64,000 bases of DNA from SB11 sp965249955. Its GTDB lineage: Bacteria > Bacteroidota > Bacteroidia > UBA8524. This document shows, piece after piece, positions 48,732-57,588 of this stretch. Every line of letters begins with the position of its first letter. Position 1 is the first letter of the stretch. A program made the position numbers and the translations under genes. The stretch covers positions 744,001 through 808,000 of the forward strand of contig OZ252261.1 in assembly GCA_965249955.1 (NCBI GenBank), written 5' to 3'. Under the pieces are notes generated by a model that did not search any database, was not told the DNA's origin, and worked only from the letters and a program-made list of their open reading frames with translations.

Positions 48732-49655
48732 TTATTTTTTTATGTTAGATTTTTTTAGTCCAGAATCTAACTGCACAGCACCAATTGGTTTTATAGTTTG
48801 CGTTTTGTTTGTCTCTTGCTCCTTTTGTTTATTAGAATTCTGAACCGAAGGTATGCTATATATTGCGACTATACAAGCGACTACACCAACTATACAGGCA
48901 ATAACAGAAGAATAAAGAGCCACTCTTGTCTCTCCACTTTGCTTAACAAATAAACTCGAAGCATATTTTTTCTCATAAAAATTTTCAGTCAATTCTAACA
49001 AACACATTAAATATTCAACCTCAGAATTTGTGTTAGAAATAATACCAATAAGTTTATCATTGAAACGGGTTTTATGGAGCTCCTTAAATTCCTCTATCCC
49101 TGCTCTGATATGGGTTAATCTAGATCGATATAAAGAAAGTGTTGAGAACTTATCGTCCCTAACTAATTTCAAAAATTTTCGACGTGGGGATACTTTGTAT
49201 GCTTCTTCAAGCATTTTAAATAAAGTTCTATTATGATTTCCCATCTCATCCAATATACTTATTACACTACTTGTGAAACCTAAGACATCTGTTTCGATGT
49301 CACTCTGATTAAACGAATAAGATTTAGACTCAATTATTCCATTTTTAAAAGTTGTTGTTGCAATTATCGAATTTCTAAAAATTAATCTCCATATAGTGTC
49401 AAAAAGAGGCTGAACCTCATTAACGTCAACTGTACTCGGCGCGACCACCTTTAATAAGCCGAATCTAAAGTATAGCGCTGCTATCTCTTTTCCTTCCCCA
49501 TCTTTTAGAGTCACTTCGGTAAAAAGTCCATTGTCCAATATGGCATCCACATAATATTTTTCCAAAAATAATTTACTCTTTAACCTGTCGAATTCTTCCT
49601 TGAAATCGGTGTAATGCCTTAATGCTCGGGGATAATATTTATAAACGGATATCAT
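48732..49655 (-). CDS. Membrane-anchored protein of unknown function (307 aa)
   Basis: A soluble N-terminal domain of about 240 residues with no recognised family is followed by a single membrane helix (about 248-270, SSVIACIVGVVACIVAIYSI) and a short polar tail. The tail would sit on the other side of the membrane. It lies 9 bp behind the nucleotidyltransferase and 17 bp before the cupin gene, so the enzymes may act at the membrane with it. Confidence 0.6.
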   Translation of the reverse strand: MISVYKYYPRALRHYTDFKEEFDRLKSKLFLEKYYVDAILDNGLFTEVTLKDGEGKEIAALYFRFGLLKVVAPSTVDVNEVQPLFDTIWRLIFRNSIIATTTFKNGIIESKSYSFNQSDIETDVLGFTSSVISILDEMGNHNRTLFKMLEEAYKVSPRRKFLKLVRDDKFSTLSLYRSRLTHIRAGIEEFKELHKTRFNDKLIGIISNTNSEVEYLMCLLELTENFYEKKYASSLFVKQSGETRVALYSSVIACIVGVVACIVAIYSIPSVQNSNKQKEQETNKTQTIKPIGAVQLDSGLKKSNIKK

Positions 49656-49664
49656 TTTATTATT

Positions 49665-50336
49665 TTATCGCAGATCTGAAACGTTCTCAAAGTGTTTGAT
49701 AGCCTTGTCCGTATTGACTGTCTCAAAATCTACGTCTTGATTAATGATCAGATCTTCAGGAATTGAATATCCCAAATTACTTTTAATTAAATTAACACTT
49801 TTGTAAGACATATAATTTAGCCCTATACAACATTTAAGATTATTTATAGGGTTTTTAGGGTATCCTAATACACACTTCTTCTTTCCAAATTCTTCAAAAA
49901 CAAAAGGGTGTCCCATATGAAAATTTTCGGTAGTTTCTGAACTAAGTAGGAGAAAGTCTCCTCTATAATTGTCTAAACTATTTAAGAAAATTGACACAAT
50001 TTCCTCAGAAATTATTATGTTACCATGAACTGTTAATACCCCTTTGTCCTCTTCATTAACATCAACTCTTCTAATCCTGCTATTTAAATTAATATCGCCT
50101 CGAATAAAACTATACTCGACATGAGGAAATTCAAAATTAGATACGGTCTTTTCAACTTCCACAGCCATGTAGCTAGTTAGCACGATAATATCTTTTATCC
50201 CCAATTTAATAAAAGGAGTTAAGCAGTGTTGAATGATTGGTTTTGAATAATATTCAAGTAACACTTTATTTGTGTTTTTGGTTTTGGGTAACATTCTTTC
50301 TCCATTACCGCCAGCAAAGACAACTAACTTATACAT
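49665..50336 (-). CDS. Sugar-phosphate nucleotidyltransferase-like protein
   Basis: A 223-residue Rossmann-like NTP transferase. The activating-nucleotide motif is VFAGGNGERMLPKTKNTNK (GG-x-GxR...K) with KPIIQHC behind it, the standard start of GlmU/RfbA-type nucleotidyltransferases, though shorter than RfbA. A substrate cannot be read. The ATG at 50336 lies directly after the MBL stop (a TTG at 50339 is in frame). Confidence 0.78.
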   Translation of the reverse strand: MYKLVVFAGGNGERMLPKTKNTNKVLLEYYSKPIIQHCLTPFIKLGIKDIIVLTSYMAVEVEKTVSNFEFPHVEYSFIRGDINLNSRIRRVDVNEEDKGVLTVHGNIIISEEIVSIFLNSLDNYRGDFLLLSSETTENFHMGHPFVFEEFGKKKCVLGYPKNPINNLKCCIGLNYMSYKSVNLIKSNLGYSIPEDLIINQDVDFETVNTDKAIKHFENVSDLR

Positions 50337-50339
50337 CAA

Positions 50340-51122
50340 TTAGATAGTTTGATATTGATTTGCAAATTCAACTTTTGATGCGACATTTTTTTGAACACTT
50401 TCAATCATTGAACTTTCTTTCCCTTTGGTTTCCGGCATCAAGTGATTTAGTAAAACTAGCTTTAAATGCTTTGAGTCCTTTATTAAGCTGTTTATTTCAC
50501 TAGGTGTGGCATGTAATGCATTAGGTCCAAATTCATCTGAAAAAGCACAATCTTGAATCAAAACATTTGCACCTTCCACTAAAGCACGTAAATTCTCACA
50601 CAAAGTTGTATCGCTGCTAATGGCAATTGTACTTGTTGGGGTTTCAATTTTCAGTCCATAGGTTTCGATCTGCCCATGTTTTACTTGCAATGCCTCTATC
50701 TTACAATTGCCCAGAGATATCCTTTCCCCTGTAATAGGGATTAAATTTAGCTCAGGAGTGTATCCTTTTGCCATTTCAATAGTTTTGGCTAAGTGACCGT
50801 ATGTTTTAAAAAAAAGATTGGGTATGAACTCCTGATCTTCTTTTGGTATGTAAATATTCATAGACTTATTACCCGTTGTCAAAAAATATGAAAATAGTAT
50901 CGTCGGTAAATCTGTTACATGATCTGTGTGGTAATGAGTAATAAAAATCGAATTGAGATTAGCAAGGTCTTCACCACAAGACATCAAAGATTGGGCTATT
51001 CCAAAGCCAGCGTCAACAAGCACATACTTGCCATTTCCGATGTAACATATTTCTGCTGAAGCACATTTACCATCAAATGGAATAGCTCCTCCCGCTCCTA
51101 GGATCTGTAATGATTTGTTCAT
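50340..51122 (-). CDS. MBL-fold hydrolase (RNase Z-like)
   Basis: A 260-residue metallo-beta-lactamase fold with ITHYHTDHVTDLP (H63, H65, D67, H68), VKHG and AISSDTTLCENL, and a terminal LLNHLMP. The layout resembles RNase Z and related phosphodiesterases rather than beta-lactamases. I chose the ATG at 51122; a GTG at 51164 extends over a promoter-like TATTTTTG (51162-51155). First gene of the operon. It may hydrolyse a cyclic or phosphodiester substrate made or consumed by the nucleotidyltransferase. Confidence 0.82.
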   Translation of the reverse strand: MNKSLQILGAGGAIPFDGKCASAEICYIGNGKYVLVDAGFGIAQSLMSCGEDLANLNSIFITHYHTDHVTDLPTILFSYFLTTGNKSMNIYIPKEDQEFIPNLFFKTYGHLAKTIEMAKGYTPELNLIPITGERISLGNCKIEALQVKHGQIETYGLKIETPTSTIAISSDTTLCENLRALVEGANVLIQDCAFSDEFGPNALHATPSEINSLIKDSKHLKLVLLNHLMPETKGKESSMIESVQKNVASKVEFANQYQTI

Positions 51123-51154
51123 GTCAATTGCTTCTATGTTATAAATTTTATTCA

Positions 51155-51162
51155 AAAATAGC
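51155..51162 (-). promoter_or_regulatory. Promoter-like -7 box of the MBL operon
   Basis: TATTTTTG on the minus strand matches TAnnTTTG. No good TTG lies at the expected distance, so this is a weak call. The remaining gap to 51444 shows nothing I recognise. Confidence 0.35.
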
Positions 51163-51444
51163 ACACAACTACCTAATATAAAATGTCGTAACTTTATTTC
51201 TCTATTAAGCTATAACTCGCACCCGTTTTCAAGAATAATATCACATACTCTCGCTACTACCCAAGCGCACCAATGTCTCTCAAAAAATCCCATTTTCGAT
51301 TTAGTGCTCTTTCAGTGGTTCCTTAACAAATCAAATTCTTTTGGCAATTAAAAATTTCGTATATTTTGCTACAAGAACACTATTGGATGAAACCCTTCAA
51401 AATAGAAAGCAGCAGTGTTCTCTTTGTATTTTAAGCGTTTCAAA

Positions 51445-52005
51445 ATGAAGAAATTCATATTAATCTTTGGGCCACCAGCAGTTGGAAAGATGACCGTTGG
51501 ACAAGAGCTTAGTAAAATTACCGGGTTGAAGTTACTTCACAACCATATGACCATTGATTTGGTGCAAGCATTTTTTCAATATGGCTCCGAAAGTTATCAA
51601 CGACTACTACGCCTAATTAGAATTGAACTTTTGAGTGAGATAGCGAATAGCAATCTAGGAGGGCTAATTTTTACAAAAAGTTGGCGATTTAATGTAGATT
51701 CTGATTCGGAATTCATAAGAACCGCTGCTGGGATTTTTATGGATTCTGGTGCGGAAGTTTACTATGTTGAGTTAGAAGCCGATTTTGATGAGAGGATTAG
51801 GAGAAATAAAAGTGAAAACAGATTGCATCATAAAATGTCCAAGAGAAATGTAGAACTTTCTGAAGCAACATTATACGAGGACTCCCAGAGATATGTAACA
51901 AATACAAGCGAAAATATGAAGCTCCCACAACATTACATTAAAATCAACAGCACACATTTAACTGCAAAAGAAACAGCTGTTATTATAAGCAAGCACATAA
52001 AATAA
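51445..52005 (+). CDS. AAA_33-type P-loop kinase
   Basis: A 186-residue P-loop protein starting MKKFILIFGPPAVGKMTVG (the GPPAVGKMTVG variant loop, with Met after the Lys), with LLHNHMTIDLV and a SENRLHHKMSKRN lid-like region. This is the pattern of small AAA_33/shikimate-kinase-like proteins of unknown substrate. I chose the ATG at 51445 over a GTG at 51415. Confidence 0.8.
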   Translation: MKKFILIFGPPAVGKMTVGQELSKITGLKLLHNHMTIDLVQAFFQYGSESYQRLLRLIRIELLSEIANSNLGGLIFTKSWRFNVDSDSEFIRTAAGIFMDSGAEVYYVELEADFDERIRRNKSENRLHHKMSKRNVELSEATLYEDSQRYVTNTSENMKLPQHYIKINSTHLTAKETAVIISKHIK

Positions 52006-52019
52006 AAAAATCAACATGA

Positions 52020-52343
52020 TCACCCGTTTAAAATTGTATCTACTAGAACTTTTTTGTTGTGGCCTACAGTATTTTTAGTTTCCCATACTCCAATAGTACT
52101 TCCATCTACTCCCAATATTTTACCCATTCTTTTGTGACTAAGCCCGTGCTTTATACGATATGCCTTTATCTTTCCTCCAAGGGTTGAAGTGTTTAGTTCA
52201 ATCGGCATATATCCCAAGAACTCTATTATATAAGGCATAAACTGTATCTGCGGCTCCGACCTCCCATTTTCCCAATAGGTTATACAATCCTCAGACACTC
52301 CAACTATTTTCGCCACCTCTTTTTGCAAGAGGCTCCTATCCAT
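52020..52343 (-). CDS. Tandem HTH (XRE) protein, 5'-truncated at island junction
   Basis: Two Cro/C1-type HTH units (KEVAKIVGVSEDCITYWENG; GLSHKRMGKILGVDGSTIGV). Members of this family normally begin upstream of TVGEHIRKARMDRS. That segment is present in frame (about 52344-52430, PFGNYPEHPQTVGEHIRKAR), but no start codon remains before the frame runs into comM sequence. It is therefore probably truncated, or uses the ATG at 52343. It marks the breakpoint with comM. Confidence 0.68.
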   Translation of the reverse strand: MDRSLLQKEVAKIVGVSEDCITYWENGRSEPQIQFMPYIIEFLGYMPIELNTSTLGGKIKAYRIKHGLSHKRMGKILGVDGSTIGVWETKNTVGHNKKVLVDTILNG

Positions 52344-52417
52344 ACGTGCCTTACGGATATGCTCACCAACGGTTTGAGGGTGTTCGGGATAGTTGCCAAA
52401 TGGTTTCTTTTTCAGGG

Positions 52418-53512
52418 TTATGCAATGTTCCGGAAAAAGGCAACGCGACCACAGGGATTCATAGCCGCAACCAGCATAAACCCTGCGGGATAATCAACCG
52501 TAAATTTAGCACGGCTAATGGTTACACGGCGTTCTTCAAGTGGTTGGCGCATTACCTCCAACACTGTTCGCTTAAATTCGGGCAATTCATCTAAAAACAA
52601 AACGCCATTGTGCGCCATTGATATTTCACCCGGTTGGGGCATTACACCCCCACCTACCAAAGCAACATCGCTAATGGTATGGTGTGGCGAACGGAACGGG
52701 CGCACGGCTGTTAGCCCCACATTATTTCCCAACTTACCCGCTCCCGAGTGTATTTTGGTGGTTTCTAAAGCCTCGTGCAGGCTAAGCGGTGGCAATATGC
52801 TGGGCAGCCTTTTGGCAAGCATGGTTTTACCAGCACCTGGCGGGCCTATCATTATTACGTTATGACCGCCTGCTGCGGCTATTTCCATAGCACGCTTTAT
52901 ATTTTCTTGCCCTTTTACATCGGCAAAATCAAAACCCATATTGGCTTGCTGCTCGGCAAACTCACGGCGGGTATCTACTTCAAAACGTTCAATTGCCTCT
53001 TCATCGCCATTAAAAAAGCTCACCACTTCGCCCAAATGTTCGGCTCCATACACTTTCAAATCGGCAACTATGGCTGCTTCACGCGCATTTTGTTTGGGCA
53101 GTATAAAACCTTCGTACCCATCTTTACGGGCTTGTATAGCTATTGGCAGTGCCCCTTTTATTGGCAACAACCCACCATCAAGCGATAACTCACCCATTAT
53201 AAGGTATTTACCTACCTTTTCGGTATCCGAAATTTGGTCAGATACGGCCAGCATACCTACGGCTATGGTTAAATCGTAAGCGCTGCCTTCTTTACGTATA
53301 TCGGCAGGTGCCATATTTATCACCACTTTTTTGCGTGGCATTTTTAGCCCTGTATTTTTAAAAGCAGTCTCTATACGCCATTGGCTTTCTTTTACCGCAT
53401 TATCAGGAAGTCCAATTAAAAAATAGCCTGTACCATCGCCTGCATTCACCTCCACAGTTATATTCATGGCGTTTACTCCATAAACAGCACTTCCGTATGT
53501 TTTTATTAACAT
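52418..53512 (-). pseudogene. comM: comM (YifB, Mg-chelatase-like ATPase), 3' end lost
   Basis: The first 354 residues are a normal ComM/YifB: N-terminal ChlI-like domain, Walker A GPPGAGKT (223-230), Walker B LFLDELPEF and the start of the Walker-B-distal MNPC block. After AAMNPC the expected PCGY... continuation is replaced by unrelated GRVAFFRNIA and a stop. Full-length members have about 510 residues. Breakpoint about 52450. ComM is a branch-migration helicase promoting transformation-type recombination; the truncated form lacks part of the ATPase and its C-terminal domain. Confidence 0.85.
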
Positions 53513-53626
53513 TTCTAAACCTGAAAAACTTTATTGTAAAAGTATCTATTTTTTTAAAAGCATAATAGTAAACGGTTTTTTATGATAAATCTTAAACCAC
53601 ACCCCATATATGCTCGTTTGTTAAAA

Positions 53627-53669
53627 CACTTACACTATAAGTGCAAATAAAAGCGTAAGTTTACGCTTT
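53627..53669. promoter_or_regulatory. Two palindromes in the comM/AraC intergenic region
   Basis: CACTTA-N5-TAAGTG (53627-53643) and AAAGCGTAA-N2-TTACGCTTT (53650-53669) lie 66-108 bp upstream of the AraC-type gene. A third related palindrome (GTAAGT-N4-ACTTAC, 54301-54316) lies after it. Shared TAAGT/ACTTA half-sites suggest autoregulation. Confidence 0.45.
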
Positions 53670-53734
53670 AGTTTTTCTTACTGAGCAATTATACTGCAAA
53701 ACACCACCTACCCCCACACAAACTTTTTTACAAA

Positions 53735-54295
53735 ATGGTACTGTACATAAAATACATGGTGAGTTTGCGTTGCAAAATGATGGTTAAGGACGAACTAAAA
53801 AAACTAGGTATTGTATATGTTATTGTAGAATTAGGCACTGTAACCATGCTTGTAGACATATCTAAAACCCAAAGGGAGTTGTTAAAAGTCAATTTGCTTA
53901 AATCAGGTTTGGAGCTGCTTGACGACAAGAAAGCAATACTTATTGAAAAAATAAAGAATGTAATTACAGAGATGATTCATTACTCAGATGAATTACCAAA
54001 AGTGAATTACTCCGATTACATAAGCGAAAAGCTAAATTTAGATTACACCTATCTATCAAATATATTTTCTGAAGTAAAAGGCATTACCATACAACAGTTT
54101 ATTATTATCAATAAAATTGAACGTGTAAAAGAGTTGTTGCTTTATAATGAGCTTACCCTAACCGAAATTTCGCATAAAATGTATTACAGCAGCGTTGCTC
54201 ATTTATCAAACCAGTTCAAAAAAATCACAGGGCTATCTCCTTCGTTCTATAAGCAGCTAAAACAAAAACGTATGGGCAATCTTGAGAATGTGTGA
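53735..54295 (+). CDS. AraC-family regulator with HMA-like N-terminus
   Basis: A 186-residue protein. The N-terminal ~60 residues follow the heavy-metal-associated-like pattern common in Bacteroidota (LYIKYMVSLRCKMMVKDELKKLG, with one Cys rather than CxxC). The C-terminal ~100 residues are a double HTH of the AraC type (KLNLDYTYLSNIFSEVKG, LTEISHKMYYSSVAHLSNQF, KKITGLSPSFYK). It heads the stress cluster. Start at 53735 because the family begins at this LYIKxMVSxRC motif. Confidence 0.85.
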   Translation: MVLYIKYMVSLRCKMMVKDELKKLGIVYVIVELGTVTMLVDISKTQRELLKVNLLKSGLELLDDKKAILIEKIKNVITEMIHYSDELPKVNYSDYISEKLNLDYTYLSNIFSEVKGITIQQFIIINKIERVKELLLYNELTLTEISHKMYYSSVAHLSNQFKKITGLSPSFYKQLKQKRMGNLENV

Positions 54296-54300
54296 TATGT

Positions 54301-54316
54301 GTAAGTTTATACTTAC
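54301..54316. promoter_or_regulatory. Palindrome GTAAGT-N4-ACTTAC before the cupin gene
   Basis: A perfect 6-bp inverted repeat just after the AraC stop and about 90 bp before the cupin start. It repeats the half-sites at 53627-53643. It could be an AraC-type operator for the downstream stress genes. Confidence 0.45.
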
Positions 54317-54404
54317 CGAATGTAACACATAGCACATCATTTACAAGCATCTTTGTATTGTGATAATAATCTTATTATACAAAATCGGAGATAGTAAATA
54401 AATA

Positions 54405-54743
54405 ATGGAAAACTCAAAATTTGAAAGCACAAAAGAGTTCATTATTGGCGAAATCTTAGAATATATGCCCCACTCTGTCTTAATTAAGACAATACTTCGT
54501 AAAACCACGGGAAATGTCTCAGCAGTGTCGTTTGATGCGGGTGAATCCTATTCAGATAGAATTCTGCCCTTTGATAATCTGATACAAATAATTGACGGGA
54601 CTGCTGAAATAATCATCAATGAAACAACGTGCTTACTTGAAATAGGTGATTCCATCATTATTCCGGCACATTCTCGCAGTGCAATAAAAGCTAATGTGAG
54701 GTTTAAAATGATTTCTACCATTATAAAAAGTGGATACGAATAA
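54405..54743 (+). CDS. Small cupin protein (112 aa)
   Basis: A single cupin domain (VSAVSFDAGESYSDRILPFD, LLEIGDSIIIPAHSRSAIKA). Such small cupins sit beside AraC regulators in Bacteroidota stress clusters. Its metal ligands are partly replaced, so a binding rather than catalytic role is likely. Confidence 0.78.
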   Translation: MENSKFESTKEFIIGEILEYMPHSVLIKTILRKTTGNVSAVSFDAGESYSDRILPFDNLIQIIDGTAEIIINETTCLLEIGDSIIIPAHSRSAIKANVRFKMISTIIKSGYE

Positions 54744-54795
54744 ACCTCTAAACAGCAAAAAAGCATTTTAACAAATAAATAAAAATCTAAAAATT

Positions 54796-55038
54796 ATGAG
54801 TTCAGGAAAAATAGTATTAGGTGTATTAGCAGGCCTTGCCGCTGGTGCATTAGCAGGCATTTTATTTGCCCCCGAAAAAGGTTCAGTAACACGAAAAAAC
54901 ATCACCAACAAGGGTGAAGACTATATGAACGACCTAAAAGAAAAGTTTGACGATTTGGTAGCCTCTGTATCAAAAAAGTTTGAAACCATGAAAGAGGAAG
55001 TTGAAGAATCAGTAAAGGAAGCTGAAGCCAAAGCATAG
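54796..55038 (+). CDS. YtxH-domain stress protein (80 aa)
   Basis: A glycine-rich membrane-anchored start (VLGVLAGLAAGALAGILFAPEKGS) is followed by an amphipathic helical tail, the YtxH pattern. The gene is part of the AraC-cupin-YtxH-holin cluster. Confidence 0.88.
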   Translation: MSSGKIVLGVLAGLAAGALAGILFAPEKGSVTRKNITNKGEDYMNDLKEKFDDLVASVSKKFETMKEEVEESVKEAEAKA

Positions 55039-55050
55039 AAAAAGCATACT

Positions 55051-55407
55051 ATGACTAACGATACCGCAACGCCAATAGAAACGCTTTTTGAAAAGGCCAA
55101 CGACTTTAGCAAAACATCATTTGAAATATTACAGCTAACTACTATAAGTAAATCAGCAAAGGCTATATCTCTTTTGACTGCAAAACTTATAATAGCATCA
55201 GTAATATCATTGTTTGTTATAATTATAAATATTGGGGTTGCACTGTGGTTAGGTGAGTTGCTTGGAAAGGTATATTATGGCTTTTTCATCATTGCCGGCT
55301 TTTATGCACTTATTGCAGTGTTGCTAATCATATTTAGCAAACACCTAATAACAAAATCGGTCAGTAATGCTGTTATCACACAACTGCTAAAACAAAAAAC
55401 AGCATGA
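55051..55407 (+). CDS. Holin-like (phage holin family/DUF1469-type) membrane protein
   Basis: A 118-residue protein with two membrane segments (about 55-80 and 86-110) and an N-terminal helix. It is named for a holin family, but this chromosomal type belongs to stress clusters with YtxH. It overlaps the next gene by 4 bp (ATGA). Confidence 0.78.
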   Translation: MTNDTATPIETLFEKANDFSKTSFEILQLTTISKSAKAISLLTAKLIIASVISLFVIIINIGVALWLGELLGKVYYGFFIIAGFYALIAVLLIIFSKHLITKSVSNAVITQLLKQKTA

Positions 55408-55787
55408 AAAGTGAAGAACAGTTGCTAAACGAAAAAATTATTGCATTGCAAGCCATACAGACTATGCAGTTAGAGGTTTTAAAGTTACAACTTGAAATAA
55501 CCTATCAAAGCTTAAGACCGGTGAATTTATTAAAAAACACACTGCACGAAATAAGCACTTCAGAAGAGATTAAAGAAAATTTACTAAACAACGCAATAGG
55601 ATTAGCCACGGGTTATATATCAAAAAAAGCCCTTACGGCATCGTCGCACAACCCTCTTGTAAAGCTAGCAGGTTCGCTTTTACAATTCACTATTGCCAAT
55701 GTTGTTGCAAAACATCCTGAAACAATAAAACAGGTAAGTAAAAATATTTTACAATATATTTTTAAGCGTAAAACCGAAAAAGTTTAA
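55404..55787 (+). CDS. Small protein of the YtxH/holin cluster (127 aa)
   Basis: An amphipathic helical protein with a weak hydrophobic segment (NNAIGLATGYISKKALTA). Position directly behind the holin-like gene links it to the same envelope-stress unit. Function not known. Confidence 0.7.
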   Translation: MKSEEQLLNEKIIALQAIQTMQLEVLKLQLEITYQSLRPVNLLKNTLHEISTSEEIKENLLNNAIGLATGYISKKALTASSHNPLVKLAGSLLQFTIANVVAKHPETIKQVSKNILQYIFKRKTEKV

Positions 55788-55995
55788 AGCATCAACAATT
55801 CCTGTATTTCACACCCAGTTCTGATATTTTAAATAAATTATTTATTGCATTTATCACATCTACTAACTTAAACAAAACAAGTTAGTTACAAAACATTATT
55901 TCCATAAAAAAACAAGTGATTAATGTAACTTATTAAAAATGTTATATAACATTTTTGGCATTAAACAATTGCAACTTTGTAACACAATAATAAAC

Positions 55996-56643
55996 ATGAA
56001 AAAAATACTAATTATAACATTTATATTATCATTAACAATAAACACTAAACTTAGTGCTCAAAATGATAATGACAGCAAAGACCCTCGTGAGGATGTAACT
56101 TTTGGAATAAAAGCGGGTATAAACTACGCCAATGTTTGGGATGAGCAAGGACAAGATTTTCAGGCCGACCCAAAAGTGGGTTTTGCCGGAGGTGTATTTT
56201 TGGGTCTTCCCATTGGCAAATACTTTGGTTTTCAGCCTGAAATTTTAATCTCACAAAAGGGATTCCAAGGCTCGGGTACTTTACTGGCTACTCCATACTC
56301 ATTTACAAGAACAAGCACTTATATTGATATTCCTTTGTTCTTTCAAATGAAGCCGGGTGAAGCACTTACAATTCTTGCAGGGCCTCAATATTCATACCTA
56401 ACACACCAAAAAAATACATACACTTTTGGCGCAAATAGTACGGCTCAAGATCAGGAATTTAAAAACGATAATGTGCGCAAAAACATTTTGGGCTTTGTTG
56501 TAGGTGCCGATATTAGTGTTGAGCACATAGTAATTTCAGGAAGAGCAGGTTGGGATTTTCAAACCAATAACGGCGATGGTTCATCATCAACTCCACGCTA
56601 CAAAAACAGGTGGTTGCAATTTACTGTTGGCTTTAAACTATAA
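55996..56643 (+). CDS. OmpA-like beta-barrel outer-membrane protein (porin family)
   Basis: I chose the ATG at 55996, since it gives a signal peptide (MKKILIITFILSLTINTKLSAQ). The mature protein is an eight-stranded-barrel-type outer-membrane protein (VTFGIKAGINYANV, YFGFQPEILISQKG, VVGADISVE, terminal LQFTVGFKL). It ends in the aromatic/hydrophobic strand typical for BAM recognition. Confidence 0.82.
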   Translation: MKKILIITFILSLTINTKLSAQNDNDSKDPREDVTFGIKAGINYANVWDEQGQDFQADPKVGFAGGVFLGLPIGKYFGFQPEILISQKGFQGSGTLLATPYSFTRTSTYIDIPLFFQMKPGEALTILAGPQYSYLTHQKNTYTFGANSTAQDQEFKNDNVRKNILGFVVGADISVEHIVISGRAGWDFQTNNGDGSSSTPRYKNRWLQFTVGFKL

Positions 56644-56680
56644 CACAACCTTTATACAATTACTCTTCTAAATAAAAAAT

Positions 56681-57295
56681 ATGAAAAAACTAATATTTAT
56701 AACATTACTCATTGCAGTAATAACGGGCACAAATGTTTCTGCCCAAACAACCACTACCACCACAACCACCACTACTACACGTATAACATCAGGAGGAGGA
56801 GGCAGCTTTGGCAATACTTTAAACTTAGGCTTAGGGCTTGGCTACTATGGCTACACCAATGGCTACTCAAACCGTTCTGTACCTGTTTTCCATATAAACT
56901 ATGAACTTAATGTAGCTAAAAACTTCACTTTGGCACCTTTTATCAGTTTTTATAGATTAACAAACAGCTACTATTGGGGAAATAAAAATTATCCTTACAG
57001 GCATTATACTTATAGAGAAACCGTTATACCTATTGGCTTAAAAGGCACGTATTATTTTGATGATATTGTTAAAGCAAATTCTGACTGGGATTTTTACCTA
57101 GCAGGTTCTATTGGTTTTGCAATTGTAAACCAACGTTGGGATGATGGGTATGCAGGCGACAAAAACTATTACCGTGGCCCAAACCCTTTGTATCTTGATA
57201 TACACATAGGCACTGAGTATCATTTCAACAATAAAGTAGGGGCATTTCTTGATTTATCTTCAGGTGTGTCAACCATTGGCTTAGCTATTCATTAA
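56681..57295 (+). CDS. Outer-membrane beta-barrel protein with Thr tract (204 aa)
   Basis: Signal peptide to about residue 21 (NVSAQ), then a poly-Thr run and a Gly tract, then barrel strands (LNLGLGLGYYGYTNGYS, IPIGLKGTYYFDD, VGAFLDLSSGVSTIGLAIH). Part of the cell envelope; a structural or porin role is likely. Confidence 0.78.
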   Translation: MKKLIFITLLIAVITGTNVSAQTTTTTTTTTTTRITSGGGGSFGNTLNLGLGLGYYGYTNGYSNRSVPVFHINYELNVAKNFTLAPFISFYRLTNSYYWGNKNYPYRHYTYRETVIPIGLKGTYYFDDIVKANSDWDFYLAGSIGFAIVNQRWDDGYAGDKNYYRGPNPLYLDIHIGTEYHFNNKVGAFLDLSSGVSTIGLAIH

Positions 57296-57310
57296 TAAAT
57301 AATTAAAAAT

Positions 57311-57466
57311 ATGAACGGTTTTCTTTACACAATAGCAGTAATATTAATTGTTGCGTGGGCAATAGGGTTTTTAGGTTACAATGCCGGAGGCCTTATACAT
57401 ATCCTACTGGTAATTGCCGTTATCTCAATCTTACTACGCATAATACAAGGCCGAAAAAACTTTTGA
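57311..57466 (+). CDS. lmo0937-type membrane peptide (51 aa)
   Basis: An ATG 15 bp after the preceding stop starts a 51-codon frame: NGFLYTIAVILIVAWAIGFL then GYNAGGLIHILLVIAVI and an IIQGRKNF end. These match the lmo0937/DUF5670 family of two-helix membrane peptides, often found in stress clusters. Confidence 0.85.
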   Translation: MNGFLYTIAVILIVAWAIGFLGYNAGGLIHILLVIAVISILLRIIQGRKNF

Positions 57467-57519
57467 TAAGTAATTGAGGTCTGACATTAAACCCTCACAA
57501 TCTTTTTGATAGTTTATAA

Positions 57520-57549
57520 AAAAGGAGCTAAAACGGCTCCTTTTCTTTT
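57520..57549 (+). terminator. Terminator after the lmo0937-type gene
   Basis: Stem AAAAGGAGC / GCTCCTTTT with a 7-base loop and a following T-run, 54 bp after the stop. Confidence 0.75.
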
Positions 57550-57588
57550 TGTAGCCCGCTAGTAAATCAAAACCACAAGTTTTACATA

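Noticed and set aside
55051..55407. Holin-like gene as evidence for a prophage
   Set aside because: This family is chromosomal in Bacteroidota stress clusters; no phage structural or lysis genes nearby.
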